Below are positions 1 through 12,771 of a stretch of 64,000 bases of DNA, in pieces (position 1 is the stretch's first letter; every line of letters starts with the position of its first letter). The notes below the pieces were generated by a model. It was given only the letters and a program-made list of their open reading frames with translations. It was not told the DNA's origin and searched no databases. The DNA is from Oopsacas minuta (taxonomy: Eukaryota; Porifera; Hexactinellida; Lyssacinosida; Leucopsacidae). Both the position numbers and the translations under genes were made by a program. Location: NCBI GenBank assembly GCA_024704765.1, contig JAKMXF010000022.1, positions 62,001 through 126,000 on the forward strand, read 5' to 3'.

Positions 1-892
1 CTAAGTTAGAAAGATCTGAAGATTTAGCTGGTTTATCCGTTAGTCAGAGTTTGGGAGCAGATTTTAATAGAAAGGATTATACATATTACACCCAGCAATC
101 TACTGGTAAGTTGTTCTAGAATTATGTTAGCAACCAACTTGCAGACGTGTGTAATTGTTACGTCATCACTACCATACAATAGTGTTTTTTTGAACTCTGA
201 AACACTGATTTCATATACAATATTCAAGGCACACTAGTCATGGGCTAATTCTAATTTAGCTGAACACAACATACAAATTTCCCAGCAGCTAGCTCCTGAA
301 AATTTATTATATTAATTATTTTCAATCTAATTATTATTCTGTTTAGATGCTGAGCTAATCAGGAATCTAAGAACACAAGTGAAGGAGTATCAAACACAAA
401 TATCCGATCAGAGTGCTGATATTTCTTATCTTCAAAAACTAAAAGAAGAAAAGTTTACAGAAAATAATATTCTCAGAACTAATCTAGATGATACACTGAA
501 AGAACTTAAGACTAAGTTACATTTAAAACACACAGAAGAAAATTTATCAGTCACTCAATCTTATTTGAATAAAGAGCAGAATCCTACCAAAGTACAACCA
601 AAGATAGGTAATTACTTGCTATTTGATAGTAAAATTATTCATATTATATTGTCATTCCTTAGAAGATGGATTGCCATATGATAGCTAATTTAATAATGAG
701 TAGTCAGCATGAAACACAATTCACACAAATACAACATTACTCGTCATACCCTAAGCCCACCCTATTATGCTATATTTTGTACCTGCATCCTACCAAGATT
801 AGTCTGTAAGTCGACACCAGGATCATGCTGGGATTCATCTAGACCCTGTTTTACTGTTGAATCACTAACAAATTTTATTTGTGAAACCCAGC

Positions 893-966
<74 letters not shown>

Positions 967-1361
967 TACACATAGAAACTGTGGCAGAGAAACAACCTCA
1001 ATATGCTAAAGTTGCTGCTAAACAAATTCAACCTAAATACTCTCTTACACGAATTATGTTTAATGGAAAATATCAAGAATTCTATTCATTGAACCAAGTA
1101 GCTGATCCTAATACTCTCAAAGGAGAATTGATACTCTGTAGATCTAAACGGAATTATGATTATGTAGTTGGTACTCTGAAGGTTATTATACCAGCACAAT
1201 ACAAACAAGATAAGGCAATAGCAGGAATAGAGTTTATTGATTCATTAGGAAATAGCAATGGTGAGTTTAGTGGAAAACATTATTTCCAAACTAAGAAATT
1301 TTGTGCTGTTTTCTTACCAATTACTGAGGTTTATATGTCCTATAAACAACAAATGATGTAA
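1..1361 (+). CDS. CAP-Gly domain protein, 3' part (5' end outside window)
   Basis: Three exons can be joined with intact phase: 1-105, 347-607 and 976-1361 (introns 106-346 and 608-975, both GT-AG; stop TAA at 1359-1361). The second exon encodes a charged, heptad-like coiled coil. The last exon carries a CAP-Gly domain, recognised by the pattern GIEF...GNSNGEFSGKHYF followed by a short hydrophobic strand ending FLPITEV. CAP-Gly domains bind EEY/F tails of tubulin and EB proteins, so a microtubule-associated role is likely. The domain is at the extreme C-terminus after a coiled coil, whereas CLIP proteins carry it at the N-terminus; CEP350- or KIF13B-like proteins are possible relatives. The identity of the full protein cannot be decided from this fragment. 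Confidence 0.75.
893..966. repeat. (TTA)n microsatellite in an intron
   Basis: About 24 uninterrupted TTA/ATT units fill 893-966, ending only 9 bp before the acceptor AG at 974-975 of the CAP-Gly gene. The array therefore serves as part of the polypyrimidine region of that acceptor. Confidence 0.97.
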
Positions 1362-1970
1362 GATTCTAGGTAAACCTTTCTTATTTACTTGATATAATGA
1401 TTTCTTTTTCCTTTGCTATTTATGCTGATAATTGTATTATACTTTTCGTATGTTTTTTTATACATTTTTATCCTAGAAGGCTAAAGCAAATTTTTGAAAC
1501 AAGACGGCTACGTAATCTGATAAGCTCAGGGTTCCCTTTAATGAATCCAGGGTATCCTTCCTGATAATTTAACAATTTGAGTGCTTCCATCAGGAATTTA
1601 TAAGACATATTTTACGAAATTTGTCCTAAGTATGCCTATAGATAAAATCCTCTGAACTATTGCCTGTATGGGCTGTACATTAGATACCTTCTATCAGTTA
1701 ATTGAAGGGAACACTGGACCAACCTGTGGTTGTGTTTAGTATGATAAGTTGGAATTTAGTATATTTAGTGTAATACGTATATTGAGGTAGGACAATTAAC
1801 GTAATGTATGTCAAACTGTACTCCGAATATTCATATAATGTCTGTAGTATTGTATATTTATACTTAATATTTTCAGTGTATGTATTCGAGAGTTTCAACC
1901 CTGCGTTATAACTTATAAGTTTTAATTAAGGTTAACGATAATCCCTTATTCCAGAATTAGATATTGAATA
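1362..1970. other. intergenic, nothing recognised
   Basis: AT-rich spacer between the CAP-Gly gene and NUP58. It presumably holds the 3' UTR of the first and the promoter of the second. It ends with a polypyrimidine-AG (CCCTTATTCCAG, about 1943-1954) 16 bases before the NUP58 ATG. Confidence 0.6.
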
Positions 1971-3722
1971 ATGACAGCTACATCAATTCCTGCATTCAAT
2001 TTGGGTCAGGGTACTCAACAGAGCTTCTTATCCTCTACTCCTGCTATAAATCCCCAGGTTAATCCATCTCTGGGAGTTGGTCAGTTTAGCAGCACCCCTT
2101 TTCCCTCCTCCTCTCTCACTCAACAGGCTCCTACCCTCAACTTGTCTGGTCTTGGAGGACCATCTGGTACCCAACAGACGGTAAGTAGTGGAATGGCCCT
2201 CGGAGCTCCAGTGATTCGTTCCCAAGGTCTGACTTTAGGACCCTCCACTAATCCGGGGTTACTCCCTCCATCCACTGGTCTAGGATCTCTTGGTAGTCAG
2301 AAACAACAAACAGGTTCTCTTAGTGCTTCTACACAATCTCAAACTATTCTAGGGACTGCTCCTGGACAGCAAGGTTCTACTTTAGGATCTCTCCTCGCAC
2401 AACCTCAGGGCTCAACCCTGAGTACCACAGGACAGCTGCAGACAGTTCCTAATATGACTACGTCATTACTTGGTACACCAGCTAGTCAGTCTACAGGACT
2501 TAATCTAACTGGCGCACGATTAGGTCCGGCTAGAGCTACTCCTCAAACACAAGGACTTAATATAAGCACGAGTACACAGGGAATAGTTCAAACCAGTTCT
2601 AGCGTCACAACTCAACCCCTCACACTTGGAGGATCTCTCCCACAAACTGGTACCAGCACAATCACACATCCTACTCCTCCTAATGACGTCAAAGATTTAG
2701 AATTAGATCCTATAGTAGCCCAACTTAGTACAAATTTATCTGCTTTTATAAAACAGCAGAAGTTAATACAGAGTGAACTCAGCAAAATGGAGAACAGATC
2801 TCTACAGAACTGTGAGAAGGAATACAAGTCTATGTCTCGCTCTCTGACTGAGTGGAAGAGAGGTGTGTCTGAGTACTCTAATCAAGTTTCTACTCTCAAA
2901 GATGATTCTATACAAGACATACGAGTAGCAGAAATTGCACAACGTACTCATGAGCTTCCTGCCTCTCTTCAAGGTGACCATTCTGACCCTAAGCTATACT
3001 TCCACATGCTGTCTAATCAGTTCTCTCAGAAACTGGAGTATTACCAGCAGGTGGTCCAGGAATTAGGTAAGAATTTCTCACAGATGGATACTCGTCCTAA
3101 AACCCCCCAAGAAGTGTCAGAGATTTTCAAGCTGCTTAATGACAACTTCATATCCCTTGCTTCAAACATTTATTCACTACACACACGTGTCGCTGACTTG
3201 AAAGATAATGTTCTATCGTATTCCAATATATACTGTAAAGATAGACAAATACATTTTCCTAAGAGAATGCCAGCTGTTCCTAGTAGTACCAGCTATTCAC
3301 AGCTAAAATCAGGACCTACACCCTTCTCTCTGTCTGAGGCATCTCTCCTCTCTCAGAAATACAGTTTAGGTACCCATGGGGCAGATATACATATGACAAA
3401 TCCTTCTCACACCTTCAGTCCTCTTCAAAACGGTGCTACTTCTCAGAAATCTTCATTCGGACTATCGATGGGTAGGACACAACTCCCCTTATCTTCTACT
3501 CTTCAAAATCCAACCAACAAATTCTCTTCTTTCTTAACCAATTCACCTCAGACAGCTCCTATACAAAAACCTCTTCAAACTCCTTCAATGGGTCTATCTC
3601 TAACTCCTCAACTCACATCTTCCTTCAACCCTCATAACCAGTATTCTACAGGTGCAGGATTCTCTCCTCATAGAAGAGGCAGTATTTCAGGGGAATCTGA
3701 AGAGAGTAAGAGAGTAAAGTAG
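1971..3722 (+). CDS. NUP58: Nucleoporin p58/p45 (NUP58)
   Basis: A single-exon 583-residue protein. The first ~235 residues and the last ~150 are low-complexity, rich in S, T, Q, G, L and P. Residues ~240-410 form the conserved alpha-helical core of NUP58, recognisable by SAFIKQQKLIQSEL, then RVAEIAQRTHELP and LYFHMLSNQF. NUP58 forms a coiled-coil heterotrimer with NUP62 and NUP54 in the central transport channel of the nuclear pore. The repeat arms, which in vertebrates carry many FG motifs that bind importins, contain essentially one FG (KSSFGLSMG); LG and GL dipeptides dominate instead. No intron is needed. Identification is confident from the core. Confidence 0.88.
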   Translation: MTATSIPAFNLGQGTQQSFLSSTPAINPQVNPSLGVGQFSSTPFPSSSLTQQAPTLNLSGLGGPSGTQQTVSSGMALGAPVIRSQGLTLGPSTNPGLLPPSTGLGSLGSQKQQTGSLSASTQSQTILGTAPGQQGSTLGSLLAQPQGSTLSTTGQLQTVPNMTTSLLGTPASQSTGLNLTGARLGPARATPQTQGLNISTSTQGIVQTSSSVTTQPLTLGGSLPQTGTSTITHPTPPNDVKDLELDPIVAQLSTNLSAFIKQQKLIQSELSKMENRSLQNCEKEYKSMSRSLTEWKRGVSEYSNQVSTLKDDSIQDIRVAEIAQRTHELPASLQGDHSDPKLYFHMLSNQFSQKLEYYQQVVQELGKNFSQMDTRPKTPQEVSEIFKLLNDNFISLASNIYSLHTRVADLKDNVLSYSNIYCKDRQIHFPKRMPAVPSSTSYSQLKSGPTPFSLSEASLLSQKYSLGTHGADIHMTNPSHTFSPLQNGATSQKSSFGLSMGRTQLPLSSTLQNPTNKFSSFLTNSPQTAPIQKPLQTPSMGLSLTPQLTSSFNPHNQYSTGAGFSPHRRGSISGESEESKRVK

Positions 3723-4505
3723 AATAATTATTATACTGTTAGCTATCTATAATTAGAATTTCTATTTCTTAGCTAACTTTAATAATTATAATCTCTCTAA
3801 TTTCAATTTAATTAAGATCTCTTTTATTTACTTATTATTCGTTACCGGATTCGTTTCATTAAATTTTTTTATGAAAGTTTTCGCATTATTGCAACATTTC
3901 TATTTTGAGTTATAGATTATCATTTTCAGTCTCTATACTCCTAGTGAATTGATTTTTTCATTATCCAATGTATTCAAACATTATATTACCTTATATGTAA
4001 AGTTGTTTAAGGAGGTGTCATTTTTCATATATCCTTAATAATTATTGAGAAATGTTTGCTCCATACGCTTAATTATTTTCCACCTGTTTTCTCGGTATCT
4101 TAATTAGTCATCGCTGAAGATCTCACTAACCTCAGTTTAAGCATTCCTAAGTTTCATACAAACTGTGACTTAACCCCATCATATACTACAACAAAGTTAC
4201 ATAAAGTCATGTATAGTGGGCTTATATGTAACAACTCTCTGATTAACATATTTCAATTGATTATATTGTTGTTTTATTAACTAAGTAAGTGGTTATTCAA
4301 CGAATTAATCATTTGAATGATTTGAATCTCACACGTTGTGGAACCTACTCGATACTCTCAACTGAAACAGATCTCTACTTTTAGTCTATAAATACAAACT
4401 CGAATCTTAACTAACCAATGTTTACTACTCTTCTGAGGTTGTTGTTCTTCCTAATTGTCTTATTTAAAGTCAAACAATTCATAAACAGACGTAATTCTGG
4501 TGAAG
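3723..4505. other. intergenic with one short inverted-repeat element
   Basis: AT-rich spacer between NUP58 and the CH-domain gene. No coding sequence or RNA gene is recognisable. It contains the small inverted repeat listed at 4171-4224. Confidence 0.6.
4171..4224. repeat. short MITE-like inverted repeat, family A copy 1
   Basis: The left end TAACCCCATCATATAC and the reverse complement of the right end TAAGCCCACTATACATG form imperfect terminal inverted repeats around a core with ACAACAAAGTTAC. The same end and core motifs recur at 15028-15102 and 16576-16714, so it is a dispersed family. It has no coding capacity. Confidence 0.6.
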
Positions 4506-7070
4506 ATGTCAGGAACTTACGAAATAAGTCTTTCAAGTCCAAAACGAAGCACTTATAACATTAAAAAGGCTAGCTCTCTGAAATCAATTGACGTTAATAT
4601 TTTACATGAAAGAAAGGTGAGTTATTTAATCAATAAAGTTATTTACATATTTTTATTTGTTTCTACCATTTTTAAGGTATTAACACTATGGGTTAATCAC
4701 ATGCTGGAGGTCCCAATTGAATCTTCAGATACCCTTGACTTCACAGACGGTATATGTCTGATAAGATTGGTTGATAAACTTACTCGAGGGTATAAGACTC
4801 TTCTACAACACACATCTCCTGTTCTGCAATGTCAGAAGCTTGACAACTACAAAAATATGTTGTCTTTCCTGAGAGCTCAAACAACAGCTCAAATATCTCC
4901 AAAAATGAGTGAGTTTAAAAACAGTATTTACTGTTTTTAATTTGTTTCTTTCTCGCGTAATAATTCTTGAATAAATATTTTACCTATATCAGATGCTGAG
5001 GGGTTTCTTTTCGGAGATCTGGACATGCAATATGAACTGGTATGGCAATTAGTGAAGAGCTACAAGCTACGAGCTTCAGAATATTCCATATTGAAATGGG
5101 TAAACAAACTTGTTGTCCAGAGGAACGTTCGAAACTTCACAGAAGATTGGGCGGATGGAATAGTCTTATACAGTTTTGTAAACTCTATTATAAAGGGTAA
5201 TAACCCTGATTGTATATGTCCTCGAGATGTACTACCACAAGATCTGTTGAAAATGACATTGGACACTGCATCTGACGTTAAGAATATCCCTGTCATACTA
5301 ACCCCATATTTTCCTCTACACCTGTATCCTACCTCCAAATCTCTCCTGACCTATCTCTCCCTATTTATCTCTCCATATATTGCTAACATTAAAAGATGGT
5401 TACACAATATATTGCCTCTTAAGAAATTCTGTGATTTTAATTCATGCTGGAGTGATGGACATCTCCTTTCTCTCCTTCTTGAGAAAGTATGTCCAGGTAT
5501 ATGCAAAGATATAGTGATGAGCTACTCGCACAAAGAACTTCCTGCAAATATGCAACTTAACAATCTCAGAGAGTTGTTGAATCGATCCAAGAAATCTTTG
5601 AACATTAAAACTAACTTGGAACCTATTTCCATAGCTAACAGGTTTGTATTGAAATATTTATTTATTGATTAATAGTCTTATACTTACTTAAGATTCGAAT
5701 TTTAATTATTTCTTAAAATTCGTAAAATTCCATTTAAACCAATTGATTATTCCAGCAATGAATTCAGAATAGGATTTAGCAATAATATTATTTCATTAAT
5801 TTTCTTGCAATAACATTGATTAATTATATTTGCTAGGATAATCTTTGGTACGTAAATCTAGTTAGCGAACTTTAATTTTGTTAGAGTTCACTTGCTTCCT
5901 TTTCGAAATTTAATCAATAGTCGTTTTGATTAATTTACATTAAGTATGTTAACAGTTGCCATAAATATCAAACACATGTGGAACCTATTTTTGCGTTATC
6001 AAAACTTCTCTTATATCATCTCACCTGTCCAAATTGAATAATTTATCAGATTATATATAATAAGTGTATGCTGCTCAGAAACGTTATTGTCTGTTAATCT
6101 CCTAATGAATTAATTCACTTTGTGGGTTATGATAATTTATGGATGATTCTAAAACTCCAAATAACTTGGCTACTGAACACTGATGTGTTTGGTTATCTAA
6201 AATATCTTATCCTATACTGTATGGTGTAGTATTTGAAACAGCTGTTGTATATTTGCGTACATTTGAATATTCATTCATCATACCATATATACTAATTTAC
6301 ATGGATGTTTGAACTTGCTATTTATTACTTGTAATCACTTTAGGACAGCAGAGCCTCTCTCGCTCGCTATCTTTCTAGACGATATCCGTCGATACAGCTT
6401 AATTAAGCGTCCATCTCGTAAACTCGCGGTACAAACATCTGACTATGATACAGCTAGTATGGATTCCTCTACTAATTCAGTTAGTAGAACAATCTCAGAG
6501 ATGAGTATGGGATTTGTGGTCCCTCCCATTCAAAGGTAATAGCCTTCTTTATTTCCTCACTTCCTATGGTAATAATTTAAATTGGGTTATTCTCTTAGAC
6601 GTCGTAGCAAGTCGTATGATTCTCTGAACAGATTTGGTGATGAACATTTACAAGATATACCTATTCGTTTCAACACTGATATAACTGAACCTCATCGGAA
6701 CTCCTTCAGAGGAGGAAATAGCTTCGAAAGAAACAGCTGTCAACGTCTGAGCTCTAACTCAATTGAAAAAGGAAGAAATCCTGACTTAACTACTAATATG
6801 ACTTACTCCCTGGAGAGCTACATAGATGAGAATAGCAAGGCTGATGTAGGAATAAGAGAGATTCCTATTGAAGGGAATGGACAGAATCCATTCCAATTAC
6901 AAGTTGTCAAGAAAGAAGGAACAAACAAGAAAAGACATAGTAAAACACGTTGCTGCGTTATTTCTCTATTGTTATCTCTCATCATTATCTTGTTACTACT
7001 GATTATGGCAGCAGGATCTGTCATAGTCGTATGCATGGTAGGACAGCACTGTACACCGAAGAGTAATTGA
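4506..7070 (+). CDS. Triple calponin-homology protein with C-terminal transmembrane anchor
   Basis: Five exons join in phase: 4506-4616, 4677-4908, 4993-5641, 6344-6535, 6599-7070, giving 551 residues. Three CH domains follow each other: CH1 ~38-130 (LTLWVNHMLEVP, DFTDGICLIRLVDKL), CH2 ~142-240 (SILKWVNKLVVQRNV, WADGIVLYSFVNS), CH3 ~246-345 (IKRWLHNILPLKKF, WSDGHLLSLLLEK). CH2 and CH3 resemble filamin-type actin-binding modules. The 702 bp third intron is supported because the two sides together complete CH3 (ISIAN-R-TAEPLSLAIFLDDI). A serine-rich linker leads to a ~28-residue hydrophobic segment (~512-540) and a ~12-residue tail, so the protein is probably tail-anchored with the CH domains facing the cytosol. 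Function is inferred: linking actin to a membrane. It differs from calmin (two CH domains) and filamin (no membrane segment). Confidence 0.82.
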
Positions 7071-7528
7071 TCTATTATCTGTCTTCTTTATTCTTTTATT
7101 ATATATTTACAAATACTACATGTCTTTTATTCTATATGAATCTGTGATTAATTCATTAATGCATTTGTTGATTGTACATTTATGAATAGAACTATAGCAA
7201 CCTTGGCCTCCTTGAAAGCTTGAATAGTTTAAATTCTCCACAATATGTGGTTTGTCCATCAGTTTGTTTAATAATTCATTTGCATTTAAGAATCTGATTA
7301 TTCACCAAACCATCCAATTTATTATAGAGTATTATTTGAATTCCTTACAAGATAACTCTCTACTGAGAATATCTATAGCTAAATTATTAATTAGTTATAT
7401 TATTCTATTGTTGATATTACAAAGATACATTCTTCGTATCTAATCTTATCTACGGTATATGAATATCATTATGTGCCATTACTAACAACTGAATAGAATT
7501 GCATGATATTTGAGTTCTGTTTAGTGAA
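7071..7528. other. intergenic, nothing recognised
   Basis: AT-rich spacer before the KDM3 gene. A TTCTGTTTAG acceptor-like motif ends 4 bases before the KDM3 ATG. Confidence 0.6.
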
Positions 7529-10500
7529 ATGGATATAGAGCGTACACTAGCTAGTTTGGTCTTGGGGAAGAAGGTTATTTGGGCTGAGGAGTCTAGCTCA
7601 GACTCTCTGTCATGGAGTTCAGGTTGTATCGTTGCTATGCATCCAAACAGCATTGCATCTGGCTCTGTAAACGGAGCACTAGACCCTCTTTCCAAGTCCC
7701 AAAGTTTGTGTCTTGCTTTGGAATGTAATGATCGAGCATCTTCTCATCACGGAATAACTTGGCTACTTCTCAGTAACTCTTCCCTGAAACATGTGTATGT
7801 TCAGATAGGAGTAGGAAGAGTAAAGGAATCTGAAGGAACTCATTCCCCTGTCATTTGGTACTATCGTCCCTTGCTCAGTTCTTCCTCTACTTCCCTACCC
7901 ATAGAGTATCTAGGTACTACAACAACATTACCCCCCATCATGGTAGATTCCTCTTCTGTGTCTGGATTAGATCTAGAAGGAGCAAGCAAATTACTGGATG
8001 AAAACGGGAAGAAGGAAGTTCTAGACTGGTTCGACAGAGAATGTTTCTTGAACTGTCTACTCACTGGTGACCTTCCCCTAGCTGAGTATGCTGTCAAGAT
8101 ATTCAGCACTGATTATGGTATCTGGTGGAAGGGAATAGTGAGACAGCATGACAGAGAGACAAGAGAGCTAATCATACAAGATCCTTATCAGCAGTACTTA
8201 CGTGTAAACCCAAAGTTTGTACTAGTGAGACTGATATGCACACCTACTGGCTCTAACAGAACACTCCCCATTAATCCAAGGAGCAGCAGTAAGTGTCAGT
8301 CCTGCGGTTGATTCAAGCTAGCCTGGAGCAGAGCTGGAGTGCAGTCACTGCATCCTGCTCATAGCAGGCTCCAGGTACTGCTTGACTCAAGAACATTACA
8401 CTTACTACAGGATAGTGTAGTATTTGTAGAGTTACACTTAACTCTATTAATATTGTCATTTATTCTTAGATGTATACACAATTACACCTGTTGTTTACTT
8501 TAGGCACACAAGATCCTGTTCCCTCTTCAAGTTCACAGACTGTCCCAACTACAAGCAGTACCATATCATCACCTCCTCCCAATCCTACCTCAGACCGACC
8601 TAATGATCCTCGATCTAAGCACAAAATACATTCTAAGAAAGCTGAATTATCTGAAAACGACTTTGCTGTTTTGAAGGGAATTGTACAATGTATTTCTTAT
8701 CCGATATTCCCTTCTGATAACCCAACAGCTGATCCTCCTACAGAACCCTCTCTTGTACCCGGCCCTACTGTTCCCCAGACTCTTCTGCCTCATAATCCCC
8801 CTAACCCGTCTCCTGAAAACTCCCACAGGTTCCACTCTCCCCATCCACCTTACATCTCAGACTCCAACATAACTCAGAACATCTACAGAGGTGGGTCTCC
8901 CATAACCAGCGATGAGGATGGTAACCATGGTAGACTCTTGGAATGTACTCCTGCTAGAAGACATATTGATGAGCTAAACAGTCCAGACAGACACATACAC
9001 AGACAGGAGCGCCAACCACCAAGAAATGAACCTGACAGACAAACTAGATCAGAAACTAATAGATACAGACATGAGAGAACTGATCACTCAAACTATAAGA
9101 CATATGAACGTGATTCCAGAGATTACAAGGGGTATGATCGTATGAGACATGGATACAATAGAGGTCGAGATAGTACTGATTACAGATATGAAAATACACG
9201 TGAATCTCATGATTATAATCAAAACAGACATGAACGTGCTCATTCTAGGTCTGAGTCAAGACCTAAGCGTATTGGATCTGAGCTAGCGAGCAGGCCTATA
9301 AGCAGAGAAGAGAAACTGTCTCCATCACATCACCCAAACCTCTCTCCTACCAATATTGTCCCTCCTGGTTACACCTCTCCTCCTTTGATCTCTCAAAACA
9401 CAGCTCATATATCTCCTCCCCAATATATATCACCCATACCCCGCGCCCATTTCTTTACTCCTAATCCTAGTCCCTATCTACAACTCCCTCCAGCCTATAC
9501 GGCGCCCTATCCAACAGTCTCATGTCCAAACGGGTTGCCTCAACAAATTTCCCAAACACAAGATCTATATTCTCCTCCTATGGTATACCAAACACCCCCT
9601 GGGCCTACTCCTCTCAACAATCCACCCCCTAATTGGAATATACAAAATTCTTCCTATCCTGCTACTAACCATATATCCTATCCAGTTGTAGGGAGAGGTA
9701 GACCTAATTACAAACATAAAAGAGATATTCATTCCCAGTTTAGAAGAGAACCATTTGAAAGAGATTTATACAGCAATCTTACTCCCTTATCGAGGGCCAC
9801 TTTATTGGAAACTGAGCAGAAAGGAGAACCTTTACAACAAGAGACATCAGAAGGAGGATTAGATATTGTCCAAGAGAGACATAACTCTCCTCTGGCCATT
9901 GAAGTAGATCCCATCCCTCCAGTATGTAGTCCTATCACAGGTCCATTTATTGAACCATTAACTGACCCAGAAGAGGCAGAAGGTGTTAGTGACGTAATCG
10001 AAAAAATGACAGAATGCCCAACAGAACTTAGTGTATCAATCGCAAGAGAGGGGTTAGTTTTCGAGATGAAATCTCCAAATTCAAACTCGGAGATTGACGT
10101 CGAAGAACCCATTTTAAAGATTGTTATTCCTGGAGAAGATACGACAATTCAGACAACAGATGAAGTCAAACATGTGTCAACTCATACAAATATAGAATCA
10201 TGTGAAATAATACAAGAACCAGTAGTAGATACTTCACAGGTAATTGAAATATCAAATACAGATTCAGCGCTAGAACAGATCATCCCTGAGAAATCTAAAG
10301 TCAAATCTTCAGATTCTGTTACTTGTAAGACTTCACAGAATTTAGTGCAGACAATACATAGGAATCCAGAACCCCGGATATTGATAGCTCCTATCCACAA
10401 CTCAGTTCTACACACTTCATTCCGATCAGAGAATAAGTCCCCTCTCTTCTCTCCTCCTCACAGAGCTGTTCCTCTCCAGTTAACTGTCAGGTACTCAGCT

Positions 10501-12771
10501 GCTCTCTCTTCTGATGACTCTCTCAAGTTTAGCGTACCCTTTCCACTCCCCAAAACTCCTGAAGAGTCTCCACAATCTGACAGGAGTAACGCTAAGTCTC
10601 CCTCAGTCACCCCCTCTCCCTGCCACATATCCAGTCCTCAGGCTGACACTCAGCCCCCAGAAGAGATAGAGTCAGTTCCTAAAAACACGAAATCAAAACG
10701 GGGCAAACGTAAATCAGATACACCTACCAGAGGACGTAAGAAGAGAGTTTCTAATCAGGTAGCACTATGGAAGGAGTCGGTACATGGTACTGATGGATTC
10801 TTGCAAGAAGACGCTTGTCTATTTTACTATGGACCAATTTCCAAATGTATAGAGTGTAAAAAGCACGGACATCACTCAAGCATGTCCTATCTAACTCAGA
10901 TGGTTAATGAGAGACAAGCTGCTTGTGGTTTTATAGGATTCAGGAAGCTATCAGATCGTAACAAGACTTGTAATTACGTTACAGGGTTTCTAACTGACAC
11001 AGAAGCTGACAATTATGACCTCAATCTTTGGCGTTTCAATCCTTCTAACAGCTTCGCTAGACCTCTCCCAGCTAAAGAGGCGGTGTATCTCATTACGTCA
11101 CTACAATACTACTTCTGTACTTCTATGCTTACAGACATAGAGCTACATCATGCTACCTCTCAATCAAACGCTAAACTATCCCAGATTTCCAACCAGAGAT
11201 ATCCTGCCTGGAAGAAGCATGCGTATCAGGCACGTGAGTTGTGTGACGTATGTGAGACTGCCATATTCAGTACACACTTCTTCTGTGACATGTGTGCTTA
11301 CACGGTATGTCGTAAATGTTTCGAGCAGAAGTCTGAACTCCCTGAAACCGAGCAGGATATGTGTAAGGAGTTCAGTTGGAGATATTGTACTAAGAAACGT
11401 CGCAAACACAAGCCTAGTGATCTCCTGATAGCTGAGATAGTCCCTCAAGACATAGTTACTGAGACGCATCAAGAAATGCACTCTGTACTCAAGAAACTTG
11501 ATATTGACAAGAGTTGTGTCGTATATGATAAGCTCCCTATATCACCTCCTAACACCAAGGTGTGTCCTAGAGCTATCCCCCTCACGGTACCAACTCCATT
11601 CCCTGTCCTAGCCCCTTACACTTATCTCTGTGACGGCCAGATCCTCAATCTCCTGGACGCGAAACACGAAGCTAACATCCGTCAGTTCCGTCAGTACTGG
11701 ACCAGAGGGGAACCTCTGGTGATCAGTAACTGTCACCGAGATCTGGACTCTAGCCTCTGGCAACCGGAGAGTTTCTCTAGAGACTTTGGAGATGAAGTAG
11801 TCAAGCCAGTGGATTGCATGACTCGTAATCTTATCAGTCAGATTAACTTGAGTACTTTTTGGAATGGATTTACTGATATATCAGAAAGGATTCAATCTAC
11901 AGACTGTACTCCACTCATTCTGAAACTCAAAGATTGGCCTCCTGACCACGATTTTATGGACAAAATGCCTGAACGTTACAAAGACTACACAAATAATCTC
12001 CCTATGTCCGAGTACACTACTCGGGAGGGTACTTTCAACCTCGCGTCTAGACTCCCTCCAGAGTTCCTTAAACCTGATCTAGGTCCTAAGATGTACATAG
12101 CGTATGGATCAGCTGGTTTTAACTCCATGGCAACAACCAGTCTACACATAGATATTTCTGATGCTATGAATCTTATGATATTCGTGAGTAGAACTCTCAC
12201 TACAGTCCCTGATCCAGATCTGGAGAAGATTATTGAAGAAGAGATTATGCAGATAGATAAACTGATAGCAGACAGTTCAATAGAAGTACAGGAGAGAGCT
12301 AAAAATCCCAAGAATATTCCTGGAGCTCTCTGGCATATCTTCCCAGCAGAAGACAGTCCTAAGATACGACAGTTTATCCGTAAATACAACGAAGAGACGA
12401 ATAGGCAAGTGAAAGAGACTTCGGATCCTATTCACGACCAATCTATATATCTAGACCAGGGATTGAGGAATAGATTGCTGGAAGAGTACGGAGTACAAGG
12501 CTGGGAGATCATCCAGTTTGTGGGTGACTCCATATTCATTCCTGCTGGAGCCCCGCATCAAGTTAAAAATCTATATAATTGTATTAAAGTAGCAGAAGAT
12601 TTTGTGTCTCCAGAGAATGTGTCACACTGTATTCAACTAACAGAGGAATTCAGACATCTGTCAAAATTCCACTCGAACCATGAGGACAAACTTCAGATTA
12701 AGAATATTGTCTATCATTCAGTGAAGGACGCTACAGGTACTTTGAAGAAAGTGCTGGAGAAATACAGTTAG
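7529..12771 (+). CDS. KDM3: KDM3-type JmjC histone H3K9 demethylase
   Basis: Two exons, 7529-8288 and 8504-12771, join in phase (215 bp intron) to give 1675 residues. The N-terminal ~250 residues resemble the conserved KDM3 N-terminal region. A long disordered part follows, rich in P and S, with an arginine/aspartate-rich stretch encoded at about 9000-9280. Cysteine-rich elements begin near residue 1034 (CIECKKHGHH) and 1165 (CDVCETAIFSTHFFCDMC), the KDM3 C2HC4-type zinc finger. The JmjC domain spans ~1318-1630 with the iron-binding HxD in LHIDISDAMN (~1467) and the distal histidine in FIPAGAPHQV (~1602). All three iron ligands are present, so it should be active. KDM3 enzymes remove mono- and dimethyl groups from H3K9 using Fe(II) and 2-oxoglutarate in the nucleus. 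An acceptor at 8470 would be out of frame, so 8504 was chosen. Confidence 0.9.

Noticed and set aside
709-975. 88-codon frame ending in a poly-isoleucine run
   Set aside because: It is produced by the (ATT)n microsatellite and lies in an intron of the CAP-Gly gene.
8470-8503. ATG at 8470 as the start of a separate KDM3 gene
   Set aside because: The acceptor at 8504 joins the exon 7529-8288 in phase, and that exon carries the KDM3 N-terminal region. Splicing to 8470 would break the frame.
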